A DNA stretch of 64,000 nt from Escherichia fergusonii ATCC 35469. Its GTDB lineage: Bacteria > Pseudomonadota > Gammaproteobacteria > Enterobacterales > Enterobacteriaceae. This document shows positions 8,234 through 16,989 of this stretch, one piece after another. Numbering within the stretch: the stretch's first letter is position 1; each line of letters starts with the position of its first letter. The notes under the pieces are model-generated. The model was not told where the DNA came from. It searched no databases and was given only the letters and a program-made list of their open reading frames with translations. The stretch spans positions 310,001-374,000 of the forward strand of contig NC_011740.1 of NCBI RefSeq assembly GCF_000026225.1, given 5' to 3'. The translations under genes were made by a program, and so were the position numbers.

Positions 8234-10900
8234 ATGGAACCTTTTAAATATATATGTCATTACTGGGGGAAATCCTCAAAAAGCCTGACGAAAGGAAATG
8301 ATATTCATCTGTTGATTTATCATTGCCTGGATGTTGCAGCTGTTGCAGATTGCTGGTGGGATCAATCAGTCGTACTACAAAATGCTTTTTGCCGAAATGA
8401 AATGCTATCAAAACAGAAGGTGAAAGCCTGGCTGTTATTTTTCATTGCCCTTCATGATATCGGAAAGTTTGATATACGATTCCAATATAAATCAGCAGAA
8501 AGTTGGCTGAAATTAAATCCTGCAACGCCATCACTTAATGGTCCATCAACACAAATGTGCCGTAAATTTAATCATGGTGCAGCCGGTCTGTATTGGTTTA
8601 ACCAGGATTCACTTTCAGAGCAATCTCCCGGGGATTTTTTCAGTTTTTTTGATGCCGCTCCTCATCCTTATGAGTCCTGGTTTCCTTGGGTAGAGGCCGT
8701 TACAGGACATCATGGTTTTATATTACATTCCCAGGATCAAGATAAGTCGCGTTGGGAAATGCCAGCTTCTCTGGCATCTTATGCTGCGCAAGATAAACAG
8801 GCTCGTGAGGAGTGGATATCTGTACTGGAAGCATTATTTTTAACACCAGCCGGGTTATCTATAAACGATATACCACCTGATTGTTCATCATTGTTAGCAG
8901 GTTTTTGCTCGCTTGCTGACTGGTTAGGTTCCTGGACCACAACGGATACCTTTCTATTCAAAGAAGATGCACCTTCAGGCATACAAGCGCTAAGAAAATA
9001 TTTTCAGGATAGACAACAGGATGCGTGTCGGGTACTGGAGTTGAGTGGCCTTGTATCAAATAAGCGTAGTTATGACGGCGTACATGCCTTACTGGACAAT
9101 GGCTATCAACCAAGACAATTACAGGTGTTGGTTGATGCTCTTCCTACAGCTCCCGGGCTGACGGTGATTGAGGCACCTACGGGATCAGGTAAAACCGAAA
9201 CAGCGCTGGCCTATGCCTGGAAACTTATTGACCAACAACTTGCGGATAGTGTTATTTTTGCCCTCCCTACACAAGCTACTGCAAATGCAATGCTCAGCAG
9301 AATTGAAGCGAACGCGAGCCGTTTATTTACCTCCCCAAATCTTATTCTTGCTCATGGTAATTCACGTTTTAACCACCTTTTTCAATCAATAAAATCACGC
9401 GCATTTACTGAGCAGGGGCAAGAAGAAGCGTGGGTTCAGTGTTGCCAATGGTTGTCACAAAGCAATAAGAAAGTGTTTCTTGGGCAAATAGGCGTTTGCA
9501 CGATTGATCAGGTGTTGATATCGGTATTGCCAGTTAAACACCGCTTTATCCGTGGTTTGGGAATTGGTCGAAGTGTTTTAATTGTTGATGAAGTTCATGC
9601 TTACGACACGTATATGAACGGCTTGCTGGAGGCTGTGCTCAAGGCTCAGGCTGATGTGGGGGGGGGTGTTATTCTTCTTTCCGCAACTCTACCAATGAAA
9701 CAAAAACAGAAACTTCTGGATACTTATGGTCTGCATACAGATCCAGAGGAAAATAACTCCGCATATCCACTCATTAACTGGCGAGGTGTGAATGGTGCGC
9801 AACGTTTTGATCTGTTAGCTCATCCAGAACAACTCCCGCCCCGCTTTTCAATTCAGCTAGAACCTATTTATTTAGCTGACATGTTACCTGACCTTACGAT
9901 GTTAGAGCGAATGATCGCAGCGGCAAACGCGGGTGCACAAGTCTGTCTTATTTGCAATTTGGTTGACGTTGCACAAGTATGCTACCAACGGCTAAAGGAG
10001 CTAAATAACACGCAAGTAGATATAGATTTGTTTCATGCACGCTTTACGCTGAACGATCGTCGAGAAAAAGAGAATCGTGTTATTAGCGATTTCGGAAAAA
10101 ATGGGGAGCGAAATGTTGGACGAATACTTGTCGCCACGCAAGTCGTGGAACAATCGCTCGACGTTGATTTTGATTGGTTAATTACCCAGCATTGTCCCGC
10201 AGATTTGCTTTTCCAACGATTGGGCCGTTTACATCGCCATCATCGCAAATATCGTCCCGCTGGTTTTGAGATTCCTGTTGCCACCATTTTGCTGCCTGAT
10301 GGCGAGGGTTACGGACGACATGAGCATATTTATAGCAACGTTAGAGTCATGTGGCGGACGCAGCAACATATTGAGGAACTTAATGGAGCATCCTTATTTT
10401 TCCCTGATGCTTACCGGCAATGGCTGGATAGCATTTACGATGATGCGGAAATGGATGAGCCAGAATGGGTCGGCAATGGCATGGATAAATTTGAAAGCGC
10501 CGAGTGTGAAAAAAGGTTCAAGGCTCGTAAGGTTCTGCAGTGGGCTGAAGAATATAGCTTGCAGGATAACGATGAAACCATTCTTGCGGTAACGAGGGAT
10601 GGGGAAATGAGCCTGCCATTATTGCCTTATGTACAAACGTCTTCAGGTAAACAACTGCTCGATGGTCAGGTCTTTGAGCACCTAAGCCATGAACAGCAGT
10701 ATGAGGCGCTTGCACTTAATCGTGTCAATGTGCCATCCACCTGGAAACGTAGTTTTTCTGAAGTAGTCGATGAAGATGGGTTACTTTGGTTGGAAGGGAA
10801 ACAGAATCAAGATGGATGGATCTGGCAGGGTAACAGTATTGTTATTATCTACACTCGGGAAGAAGGGATGACCAGAGCCATCCCTGCAAATCCCAAATAG
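8234..10900 (+). CDS. cas3: CRISPR-associated helicase-nuclease Cas3
   Basis: Effector nuclease of type I-E: recruited by Cascade to an R-loop, it nicks and degrades the target strand. 888 aa, the K-12 length. The N-terminal HD nuclease has LHDIGKFD with His74-Asp75. The SF2 helicase part has Walker A APTGSGKTET, DEVH in IVDEVHAYD, motif III LSATLP and motif VI-type QRLGRLHRHH. A run of nine G lies at 9658-9666, just before motif III. The gene is separated from casA by 414 nt, so it has its own promoter. Its last codons overlap the mini-CRISPR-like element on the other strand. Confidence 0.97.
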   Translation: MEPFKYICHYWGKSSKSLTKGNDIHLLIYHCLDVAAVADCWWDQSVVLQNAFCRNEMLSKQKVKAWLLFFIALHDIGKFDIRFQYKSAESWLKLNPATPSLNGPSTQMCRKFNHGAAGLYWFNQDSLSEQSPGDFFSFFDAAPHPYESWFPWVEAVTGHHGFILHSQDQDKSRWEMPASLASYAAQDKQAREEWISVLEALFLTPAGLSINDIPPDCSSLLAGFCSLADWLGSWTTTDTFLFKEDAPSGIQALRKYFQDRQQDACRVLELSGLVSNKRSYDGVHALLDNGYQPRQLQVLVDALPTAPGLTVIEAPTGSGKTETALAYAWKLIDQQLADSVIFALPTQATANAMLSRIEANASRLFTSPNLILAHGNSRFNHLFQSIKSRAFTEQGQEEAWVQCCQWLSQSNKKVFLGQIGVCTIDQVLISVLPVKHRFIRGLGIGRSVLIVDEVHAYDTYMNGLLEAVLKAQADVGGGVILLSATLPMKQKQKLLDTYGLHTDPEENNSAYPLINWRGVNGAQRFDLLAHPEQLPPRFSIQLEPIYLADMLPDLTMLERMIAAANAGAQVCLICNLVDVAQVCYQRLKELNNTQVDIDLFHARFTLNDRREKENRVISDFGKNGERNVGRILVATQVVEQSLDVDFDWLITQHCPADLLFQRLGRLHRHHRKYRPAGFEIPVATILLPDGEGYGRHEHIYSNVRVMWRTQQHIEELNGASLFFPDAYRQWLDSIYDDAEMDEPEWVGNGMDKFESAECEKRFKARKVLQWAEEYSLQDNDETILAVTRDGEMSLPLLPYVQTSSGKQLLDGQVFEHLSHEQQYEALALNRVNVPSTWKRSFSEVVDEDGLLWLEGKQNQDGWIWQGNSIVIIYTREEGMTRAIPANPK

Positions 10901-10972
10901 CTTCGGGAATGATTTGTATCAATGACGATAATAAGATCAATAACGGTTTATCCCTACTTAAGTAGGGAAGGT
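10884..10972 (-). CRISPR. candidate one-spacer mini-CRISPR / crRNA-like RNA
   Basis: Minus strand. Repeat 1 (10972-10944) matches the true 29-nt repeat at 19 of 29 positions, including the complete crRNA 5' handle ATAAACCG. Its stem TCCCTAC/GTAGGGA with loop TTAA has the same 7-4-7 layout as TCCCCGC/GCCA/GCGGGGA, and two base pairs differ by compensatory change. Then come 31 nt (10943-10913), then repeat 2 (10912-10884), 15 of 29 matches, again a 7-bp stem (TCCCGAA/TTTGGGA, one G-T pair) with a 4-nt loop. Stem centres are 60 nt apart; true arrays have 61. Function is inference: a regulatory crRNA-like RNA. Confidence 0.55.
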
Positions 10973-11314
10973 GCACAATGTACATCTTCTTTTTCTTTTC
11001 CGATATGAGATTTTATATTCACAATAAGAATATAAAGTGTGATTGAATTCATGGTGATTATAATTGATAAAAAATTCTTCAATAAAAAGATGAATAACTT
11101 GCAGGTTTGAAATGCATGCATTATTGTCTTTGAACAATTAAACACATCTTAATATATGTATCGATTAATTGTATTGAACCAACAAATACATTTATTTAGT
11201 GAATGTGATTATTGAATTAATTACGTCGTATTTTTTCTTTGTTTTTACCGATAACGGAAGTGTGCCGACGTATAGAAATGCAGGAGAAATGTCGGAGCAT
11301 ATGAAGGAGAACAA
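10901..11314. promoter_or_regulatory. cas3-casA intergenic region with the cas operon promoter
   Basis: 414 nt, strongly AT-rich apart from its left edge. In K-12 the casA promoter (Pcas) lies here, silenced by H-NS and relieved by LeuO, and a divergent promoter (anti-Pcas) fires toward cas3. Such AT content fits H-NS binding. The left 72 nt hold most of the mini-CRISPR-like element on the minus strand. A possible minus-strand -10 (TATAAA) lies at 11017-11012. The casA ribosome site GAAGGAG is at 11303-11309. No protein gene: a 63-codon minus-strand frame has no coding character. Confidence 0.7.
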
Positions 11315-12823
11315 ATGAATTTGCTTATTGATAACTGGATCCCTGTACGCCCGCGAAACGGGGGGAAAGTCCAAATCCTAAATCTGCAATCGCTATACTG
11401 CAGTAGAGATCAGTGGCGGTTAAGTTTGCCCCGTGACGATATGGAACTGGCCGCTTTAGCACTGCTGGTTTGCATTGGGCAAATTATCGCCCCGGCAAAA
11501 GATGACGTTGAATTTCGACATCGCATAATGAATCCGCTCACTGAAGATGAGTTTCAACGACTCATCGCGCCGTGGATAGATATGTTCTACCTTAATCACG
11601 CAGAACATCCCTTTATGCAGACCAAAGGTGTCAAAGCAAATGATGTGACTCCAATGGAAAAACTATTGGCAGGGGTAAGCGGCGCGACGAATTGTGCATT
11701 TGTCAATCAACCGGGGCAGGGTGAAGCATTATGTGGTGGATGCACTGCGATTGCGTTATTCAACCAGGCGAATCAGGCACCTGGTTTTGGTGGTGGCTTT
11801 AAAAGCGGTTTACGTGGAGGAACACCTATAACCACCTTCGTATGTGGGATCGATCTTCGCTCGACGGTGTTACTCAATGTCCTCACAATACCTCGTCTTC
11901 AAAAACAATTTCCCAATGAATCAAATACGGAAAACCAACCTACCTGGATTAAGCCTGTCAAGCCCAATGAATCTGTGCCAGCTTCGTCAATTGGGTTTGT
12001 CCGTGGCTTATTCTGGCAACCAGCACATATTGAATTATGCGATCCCATTGGGATTGGTAAATGTTCTTGCTGTGGACAGGAAAGCAATTTGCGTTATACA
12101 GGTTTTCTTAAGGAAAAATTTACCTTTACAGTTAATGGGCTATGGCCCCATCCGCATTCCCCTTGTCTGGTAACAGTCAAGAAAGGGGAGGTTGAGGAAA
12201 AATTTCTTGCTTTCACCACCTCCGCACCATCATGGACGCAAATCAGCCGAGTTGTGGTAGATAAGATTATTCAAAATGAAAATGGAAATCGCGTGGCGGC
12301 GGTTGTGAATCAATTCAGAAATATTGCGCCGCAAAGTCCTCTTGAATTGATTATGGGGGGATATCGTAATAATCAAGCATCTATTCTTGAACGACGTCAT
12401 GATATGCTGATGTTTAATCAGGGGTGGCAACAATACGGCAATGTTATAAACGAAATAGTGACTGTTGGTTTGGGGTATAAAACAGCCTTACGCAAGGCGT
12501 TATATACTTTTGTGGAAGGTATTAAAAATAAAGACTTTAAAGGGGCTGGAGTCTCTGTTCATGAGACTGCAGAAAGGCATTTCTATCGACAGAGTGAATT
12601 ATTAATTCCCGATGTATTGGCGAATGTTAATTTTTCCCAGGCTGATGAGGTAATAGCTGATTTACGAGACAAACTTCATCAATTGTGTGAAATGCTATTT
12701 AATCAATCTGTAGCTCCCTATGCACATCATCCTAAATTAATAAGCACATTAGCACTCGCCCGCGCCACGCTATACAAACATTTACGGGAGTTAAAACCGC
12801 AAGGAGGGCCATCAAATGGCTGA
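11315..12823 (+). CDS. casA: Cascade large subunit CasA (Cse1, Cas8e)
   Basis: Large subunit of Cascade: reads the PAM, opens the duplex and recruits Cas3. 502 aa, the K-12 length and nearly the K-12 sequence as remembered. It shows the zinc-site pattern CSCCGQE in the middle and a helical C-terminal bundle. Good ribosome site GAAGGAG precedes the ATG. Its stop overlaps the start of casB by 8 nt, so the subunits are translationally coupled. Confidence 0.97.
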   Translation: MNLLIDNWIPVRPRNGGKVQILNLQSLYCSRDQWRLSLPRDDMELAALALLVCIGQIIAPAKDDVEFRHRIMNPLTEDEFQRLIAPWIDMFYLNHAEHPFMQTKGVKANDVTPMEKLLAGVSGATNCAFVNQPGQGEALCGGCTAIALFNQANQAPGFGGGFKSGLRGGTPITTFVCGIDLRSTVLLNVLTIPRLQKQFPNESNTENQPTWIKPVKPNESVPASSIGFVRGLFWQPAHIELCDPIGIGKCSCCGQESNLRYTGFLKEKFTFTVNGLWPHPHSPCLVTVKKGEVEEKFLAFTTSAPSWTQISRVVVDKIIQNENGNRVAAVVNQFRNIAPQSPLELIMGGYRNNQASILERRHDMLMFNQGWQQYGNVINEIVTVGLGYKTALRKALYTFVEGIKNKDFKGAGVSVHETAERHFYRQSELLIPDVLANVNFSQADEVIADLRDKLHQLCEMLFNQSVAPYAHHPKLISTLALARATLYKHLRELKPQGGPSNG

Positions 12824-13298
12824 TGAAATTGATGCAATGGCTTTATATCGAGCCTGGCAACAGCTGGATAACGGAGCATGTGCGCAAATTAGACGTGTTT
12901 CAGAACCTGATGATTTACGCGATATCCCTGCGTTTTATCGGTTGGTGCAACCTTTTGGTTGGGAAAAACTGCGTCACCAACAGGCTCTTTTGCGCATGGT
13001 GTTTTGCCTGAGCGCAGGAAAGAATGTCATCCGACATCAGGATAAAAAACCGGAGCAAACAACAGGTATCTCGTTGGGAAGAGCTTTAGCCAATAGTGGA
13101 AGAATTAACGAGCGCCGTATCTTCCAATTGATTCGGGCTGACAGAACAGCCGATATGGTCCAGTTACGTCGATTGCTTGCTCACGCCGAACCCGTACTTG
13201 ACTGGTCATTAATGGCCAGGATGTTGACCTGGTGGGGAAAGCGCGAACGCCAGCAACTTCTGGAAGATTTTGTATTGACCACAAACAAAAATGCGTAA
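12816..13298 (+). CDS. casB: Cascade small subunit CasB (Cse2)
   Basis: Small, all-helical subunit, two copies per Cascade, that stabilises the displaced DNA strand. 160 aa, as in K-12, basic overall. Starts inside the end of casA (8-nt overlap) after an AAGGAGG ribosome site and is followed by casC after 12 nt. Confidence 0.96.
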   Translation: MADEIDAMALYRAWQQLDNGACAQIRRVSEPDDLRDIPAFYRLVQPFGWEKLRHQQALLRMVFCLSAGKNVIRHQDKKPEQTTGISLGRALANSGRINERRIFQLIRADRTADMVQLRRLLAHAEPVLDWSLMARMLTWWGKRERQQLLEDFVLTTNKNA

Positions 13299-13310
13299 GG
13301 AAACCTCTCA

Positions 13311-14402
13311 ATGTCTAATTTTATTAATATCCATGTCCTGATCTCTCACAGCCCTTCATGTCTGAACCGCGACGATATGAACATGCAGAAAGACGCTATT
13401 TTCGGCGGGAAAAGGCGAGTAAGAATTTCAAGTCAAAGCCTTAAACGTGCGATGCGTAAAAGTGATTATTACGCACAAAATATTGGTGAATCCAGTCTCA
13501 GAACAATTCATCTTGCACAATTACGTGATGTTCTTCGGCAAAAACTTGGTGAACGTTTTGAGCAAAAAATCATCGATAAGACATTAGCTCTGCTCTCCGG
13601 TAAATCAGTTGATGAAGCCGAAAAGATTTCTGCCGATGCGGTTACTCCCTGGGTTGTGGGAGAAATAGCCTGGTTCTGTGAGCAGGTTGCAAAAGCAGAG
13701 GCTGATAATCTGGATGATAAAAAGCTGCTCAAAATTCTTAAGGAAGATATTGCCGCCATCCGTGTGAATTTACAGCAGGGTGTTGATATTGCGCTTAGCG
13801 GAAGAATGGCAACCAGCGGCATGATGAGTGAGTTGGGAAAAGTTGATGGTGCAATGTCCATTGCGCATGCGATCACTACTCATCAGGTTGATTCAGATAT
13901 TGACTGGTTCACCGCTGTAGATGATTTACAGGAACAAGGTTCTGCACATCTGGGAACTCAGGAATTTTCATCGGGTGTTTTTTATCGTTACGCCAACATT
14001 AACCTCGCTCAACTTCAGGAAAATTTAGGTGGTGCCTCCAGGGAGCAGGCTCTGGAAATTGCAACCAATGTTGTTCATATGCTGGCAACAGAGGTCCCTG
14101 GAGCAAAACAGCGTACTTATGCCGCTTTTAACCCTGCGGATATGGTAATGGTTAATTTCTCCGATATGCCACTTTCTATGGCAAATGCTTTTGAAAAAGC
14201 TGTTAAAGCGAAAGATGGCTTTTTGCAACCGTCTATACAGGCGTTTAATCAATATTGGGATCGCGTTGCCAATGGATATGGTCTGAACGGAGCTGCTGCG
14301 CAATTCAGCTTATCTGATGTAGACCCAATTACTGCTCAAGTTAAACAAATGCCTACTTTAGAACAGTTAAAATCCTGGGTTCGTAATAATGGCGAGGCGT
14401 GA
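13311..14402 (+). CDS. casC: Cascade backbone subunit Cas7e (CasC, Cse4)
   Basis: Six copies form the helical backbone that holds the crRNA spacer. 363 aa, K-12 length. The N-terminus has the RAMP-fold start FINIHVLISHSPSCLNRDD and the conserved GGKRRVRISSQSLKRAMR stretch that contacts RNA. The stop falls within the casC-cas5 junction, 2 nt before the cas5 ATG. Confidence 0.97.
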   Translation: MSNFINIHVLISHSPSCLNRDDMNMQKDAIFGGKRRVRISSQSLKRAMRKSDYYAQNIGESSLRTIHLAQLRDVLRQKLGERFEQKIIDKTLALLSGKSVDEAEKISADAVTPWVVGEIAWFCEQVAKAEADNLDDKKLLKILKEDIAAIRVNLQQGVDIALSGRMATSGMMSELGKVDGAMSIAHAITTHQVDSDIDWFTAVDDLQEQGSAHLGTQEFSSGVFYRYANINLAQLQENLGGASREQALEIATNVVHMLATEVPGAKQRTYAAFNPADMVMVNFSDMPLSMANAFEKAVKAKDGFLQPSIQAFNQYWDRVANGYGLNGAAAQFSLSDVDPITAQVKQMPTLEQLKSWVRNNGEA

Positions 14403-14404
14403 AC

Positions 14405-15079
14405 ATGAGATCTTATTTGATCTTGCGGCTTGCTGGGCCAATGCAAGCCTGGGGGCTGCCGACCTTTGAAGGAACGCGACCTACCGGAAGATTTCCGACC
14501 CGAAGCGGGTTATTAGGGCTACTCGGGGCTTGTCTTGGGATCCAACGTGATGATACTTCTTCATTACAGGTGTTATCAGAGAGTGTGCAATTTGCAGTGC
14601 GCTGCGATGAACTCATTCTTGACGATCGTCGTGTGTCTGTAACGGGGTTGCGTGATTACCATACAGTCCTTGGAGCGCGAGAAGATTACCGTGGTTTGAA
14701 AAGTCATGAAACGATTCAAACATGGCGCGAATATTTATGTGATGCCTCCTTTACCGTCGCTATCTGGTTAACACCACAGGCAACGATGGTTATGTCAGAA
14801 CTTGAAAAAGCAGTATTAAAGCCTCGGTATACACCGTATCTGGGGCGGAGGAGTTGTCCGCTAACACAACCGCTTTTTCTCGGGACATGTCAGGCGTCGG
14901 ATCCTCAGAAGGCGCTATTAAATTATGAGCCCGTTGGCGGCGATATTTATAGTGAGGAATCAGTTGACGGGCATCATTTAAAATTTACGGTGCGCGACGA
15001 ACCGATGATCACCTTACCTCGACAATTTGCTTCCCGAGAATGGTATGTGATTAAAGGAGGTATGGATGTATCTCAGTAA
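14405..15079 (+). CDS. casD: Cascade subunit Cas5e (CasD)
   Basis: Caps the 5' handle of the crRNA in Cascade. 224 aa from the ATG at 14405. A GTG two codons earlier is in frame, but the K-12 protein begins MRSYLILRLAGPMQAWG, which fits 14405. Glycine-rich C-terminal loop region present. Overlaps the start of cas6e by 14 nt. Confidence 0.96.
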   Translation: MRSYLILRLAGPMQAWGLPTFEGTRPTGRFPTRSGLLGLLGACLGIQRDDTSSLQVLSESVQFAVRCDELILDDRRVSVTGLRDYHTVLGAREDYRGLKSHETIQTWREYLCDASFTVAIWLTPQATMVMSELEKAVLKPRYTPYLGRRSCPLTQPLFLGTCQASDPQKALLNYEPVGGDIYSEESVDGHHLKFTVRDEPMITLPRQFASREWYVIKGGMDVSQ

Positions 15080-15665
15080 AATCATCATTGCCAGGGCCTG
15101 GAGCAGGGATCTTTACCAACTTCACCAGGGATTATGGCATTTATTTCCAAATAGACCGGATGCTGCTCGTGATTTTCTTTTTCATGTTGAGAAGCGAAAC
15201 ACACCAGAAGGCTGTCATGTTTTATTGCAGTCAGCGCAAATGCCTGTTTCAACTGCCGTTGCGACAGTCATTAAAACTAAACAGGTTGAATTTCAACTTC
15301 AGGTTGGTGTTCCACTCTATTTTCGACTTCGGGCAAATCCGATCAAAACTATTCTCGACAATCAAAAGCGTCTGGACAGTAAAGGGAATATTAAACGCTG
15401 TCGGGTTCCGTTAATAAAAGAAGCAGAACAAATCGCGTGGTTGCAACGTAAATTGGGCAATGCGGCGCGCGTTGAAGATGTGCATCCCATATCGGAACGG
15501 CCACAGTATTTTTCTGGGGAAGGTAAAAATGGAAAAATCCAAACGGTTTGCTTTGAAGGTGTGCTCACCATCAACGACGCGCCAGCGTTAATAGATCTTT
15601 TACAGCAAGGTATTGGGCCAGCCAAATCGATGGGATGTGGTTTGCTATCTTTGGCTCCACTGTGA
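15066..15665 (+). CDS. casE: crRNA endoribonuclease Cas6e (CasE)
   Basis: Cuts the precursor CRISPR RNA at the base of each repeat hairpin and stays bound to the 3' stem. 199 aa. The N-terminal RAMP domain contains the conserved His near residue 20 (YQLHQGLWHLF, His26 in K-12 is catalytic), and the C-terminus ends with the G-rich loop GPAKSMGCGLLSLAP. The same 7-bp stem it recognises occurs in the element between cas3 and casA. Confidence 0.96.
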   Translation: MYLSKIIIARAWSRDLYQLHQGLWHLFPNRPDAARDFLFHVEKRNTPEGCHVLLQSAQMPVSTAVATVIKTKQVEFQLQVGVPLYFRLRANPIKTILDNQKRLDSKGNIKRCRVPLIKEAEQIAWLQRKLGNAARVEDVHPISERPQYFSGEGKNGKIQTVCFEGVLTINDAPALIDLLQQGIGPAKSMGCGLLSLAPL

Positions 15666-15680
15666 TTGAGGTGTAATAAA

Positions 15681-16598
15681 ATGACCTGGCTTCCTCTTAA
15701 CCCCATTCCACTCAAAGATCGCGTCTCCATGATCTTTCTGCAATATGGGCAGATCGATGTAATCGATGGCGCGTTTGTACTTATCGACAAGACAGGGATC
15801 CGCACTCATATTCCTGTTGGCTCGGTTGCCTGCATCATGCTGGAGCCAGGTACACGGGTTTCGCATGCAGCAGTGCGTCTGGCTGCGCAAGTTGGAACAT
15901 TGTTGGTATGGGTGGGGGAAGCGGGCGTTCGTGTTTATGCTTCTGGTCAGCCTGGTGGTGCGCGTTCAGATAAGCTGCTCTACCAGGCAAAACTTGCTCT
16001 GGATGAAGATTTGCGTCTGAAGGTAGTACGCAAAATGTTTGAACTTCGGTTTGGTGAACCTGCGCCCGCCCGACGTTCCGTAGAACAACTCAGAGGTATA
16101 GAAGGAAGCCGTGTGCGAGCAACTTATGCACTTCTGGCGAAGCAATACGGGGTGACATGGAATGGACGTCGCTACGATCCGAAAGACTGGGAAAAGGGCG
16201 ATACGGTCAACCAATGCATTAGCGCTGCAACTTCCTGTTTATACGGCGTAACTGAAGCGGCGATACTTGCAGCTGGTTATGCACCAGCTATTGGGTTTGT
16301 GCATACAGGAAAGCCTCTTTCCTTTGTTTACGATATTGCAGACATCATTAAATTTGACACTGTTGTACCGAAAGCTTTTGAGATAGCGCGTCGTAACCCT
16401 GGTGAGCCGGACCGGGAAGTCCGTTTGGCGTGCAGGGATATTTTTCGCAGTAGTAAAACATTAGCCAAATTGATTCCGCTTATAGAGGACGTGCTTGCTG
16501 CTGGAGAAATACAACCGCCGGCCCCACCTGAAGATGCACAGCCTGTTGCCATTCCGCTTCCTGTTTCACTGGGAGATGCAGGCCATCGGAGTAGCTGA
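15681..16598 (+). CDS. cas1: CRISPR adaptation integrase Cas1
   Basis: Integrase that, with Cas2, inserts new spacers at the leader end. 305 aa from the ATG at 15681. An in-frame start 15 nt earlier adds five residues not in the K-12 protein. Metal-binding residues are visible as E in LRGIEGSR, H in GFVHTGKPLSFVYDIAD and the following acidic D residues (Glu141, His208, Asp218, Asp221 in K-12). Followed at once by cas2. Confidence 0.97.
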   Translation: MTWLPLNPIPLKDRVSMIFLQYGQIDVIDGAFVLIDKTGIRTHIPVGSVACIMLEPGTRVSHAAVRLAAQVGTLLVWVGEAGVRVYASGQPGGARSDKLLYQAKLALDEDLRLKVVRKMFELRFGEPAPARRSVEQLRGIEGSRVRATYALLAKQYGVTWNGRRYDPKDWEKGDTVNQCISAATSCLYGVTEAAILAAGYAPAIGFVHTGKPLSFVYDIADIIKFDTVVPKAFEIARRNPGEPDREVRLACRDIFRSSKTLAKLIPLIEDVLAAGEIQPPAPPEDAQPVAIPLPVSLGDAGHRSS

Positions 16599-16599
16599 A

Positions 16600-16884
16600 A
16601 TGAGTATATTGGTCGTGGTCACTGAAAATGTACCTCCGCGCTTACGAGGCAGATTAGCCATCTGGTTGTTGGAGGTACGTGCAGGGGTATATGTAGGTGA
16701 TGTATCCGCAAAAATTCGTGAAATGATCTGGGAACAAATAGCTGGACTGGCGGAAGAAGGCAATGTAGTGATGGCATGGGCAACGAATACGGAATCGGGA
16801 TTTGAGTTCCAGACATTTGGGGTAAACAGGCGTACCCCGGTAGATTTGGATGGTTTAAGGTTGGTGTCTTTTTTACCTGTTTGA
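16600..16884 (+). CDS. cas2: CRISPR adaptation protein Cas2
   Basis: Dimeric ferredoxin-fold scaffold of the Cas1-Cas2 spacer integrase. 94 aa from the ATG at 16600, one base after the cas1 stop. A longer in-frame extension reads back through cas1 and is not used. The I-E type sequence MSILVVVTENVPPRLRGRL is clear. The second CRISPR leader begins right after the stop. Confidence 0.96.
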   Translation: MSILVVVTENVPPRLRGRLAIWLLEVRAGVYVGDVSAKIREMIWEQIAGLAEEGNVVMAWATNTESGFEFQTFGVNRRTPVDLDGLRLVSFLPV

Positions 16885-16989
16885 AAACAAAGAATTAGCT
16901 GATCTTTAATAATAAGGAAATGTTACATTAAGGTTGGTGGGTTGTTTTTATGGGAAAAAATGCTTTAAGAACAAATGTATACTTTGAGA
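16885..16989 (+). promoter_or_regulatory. leader of CRISPR array 2
   Basis: An AT-rich 105-nt stretch between cas2 and the first repeat. It matches the K-12 cas2-side leader as remembered, including the segment just before the first repeat (ACAAATGTATACTTT) where IHF bends the leader to guide Cas1-Cas2 in K-12. Decayed repeats lie at the opposite end, which fixes the direction. Confidence 0.75.

Noticed and set aside
10951..10968. Perfect 18-bp palindrome TCCCTACTT/AAGTAGGGA taken as a simple terminator of cas3
   Set aside because: No T run follows on the plus strand, and the flanking ATAAACCG handle and second hairpin fit a degenerate CRISPR repeat much better.
10954..11145. 63-codon minus-strand frame in the cas3-casA gap
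   Set aside because: AT-rich low-complexity residues, no ribosome site; the region is better explained as promoter and RNA element.
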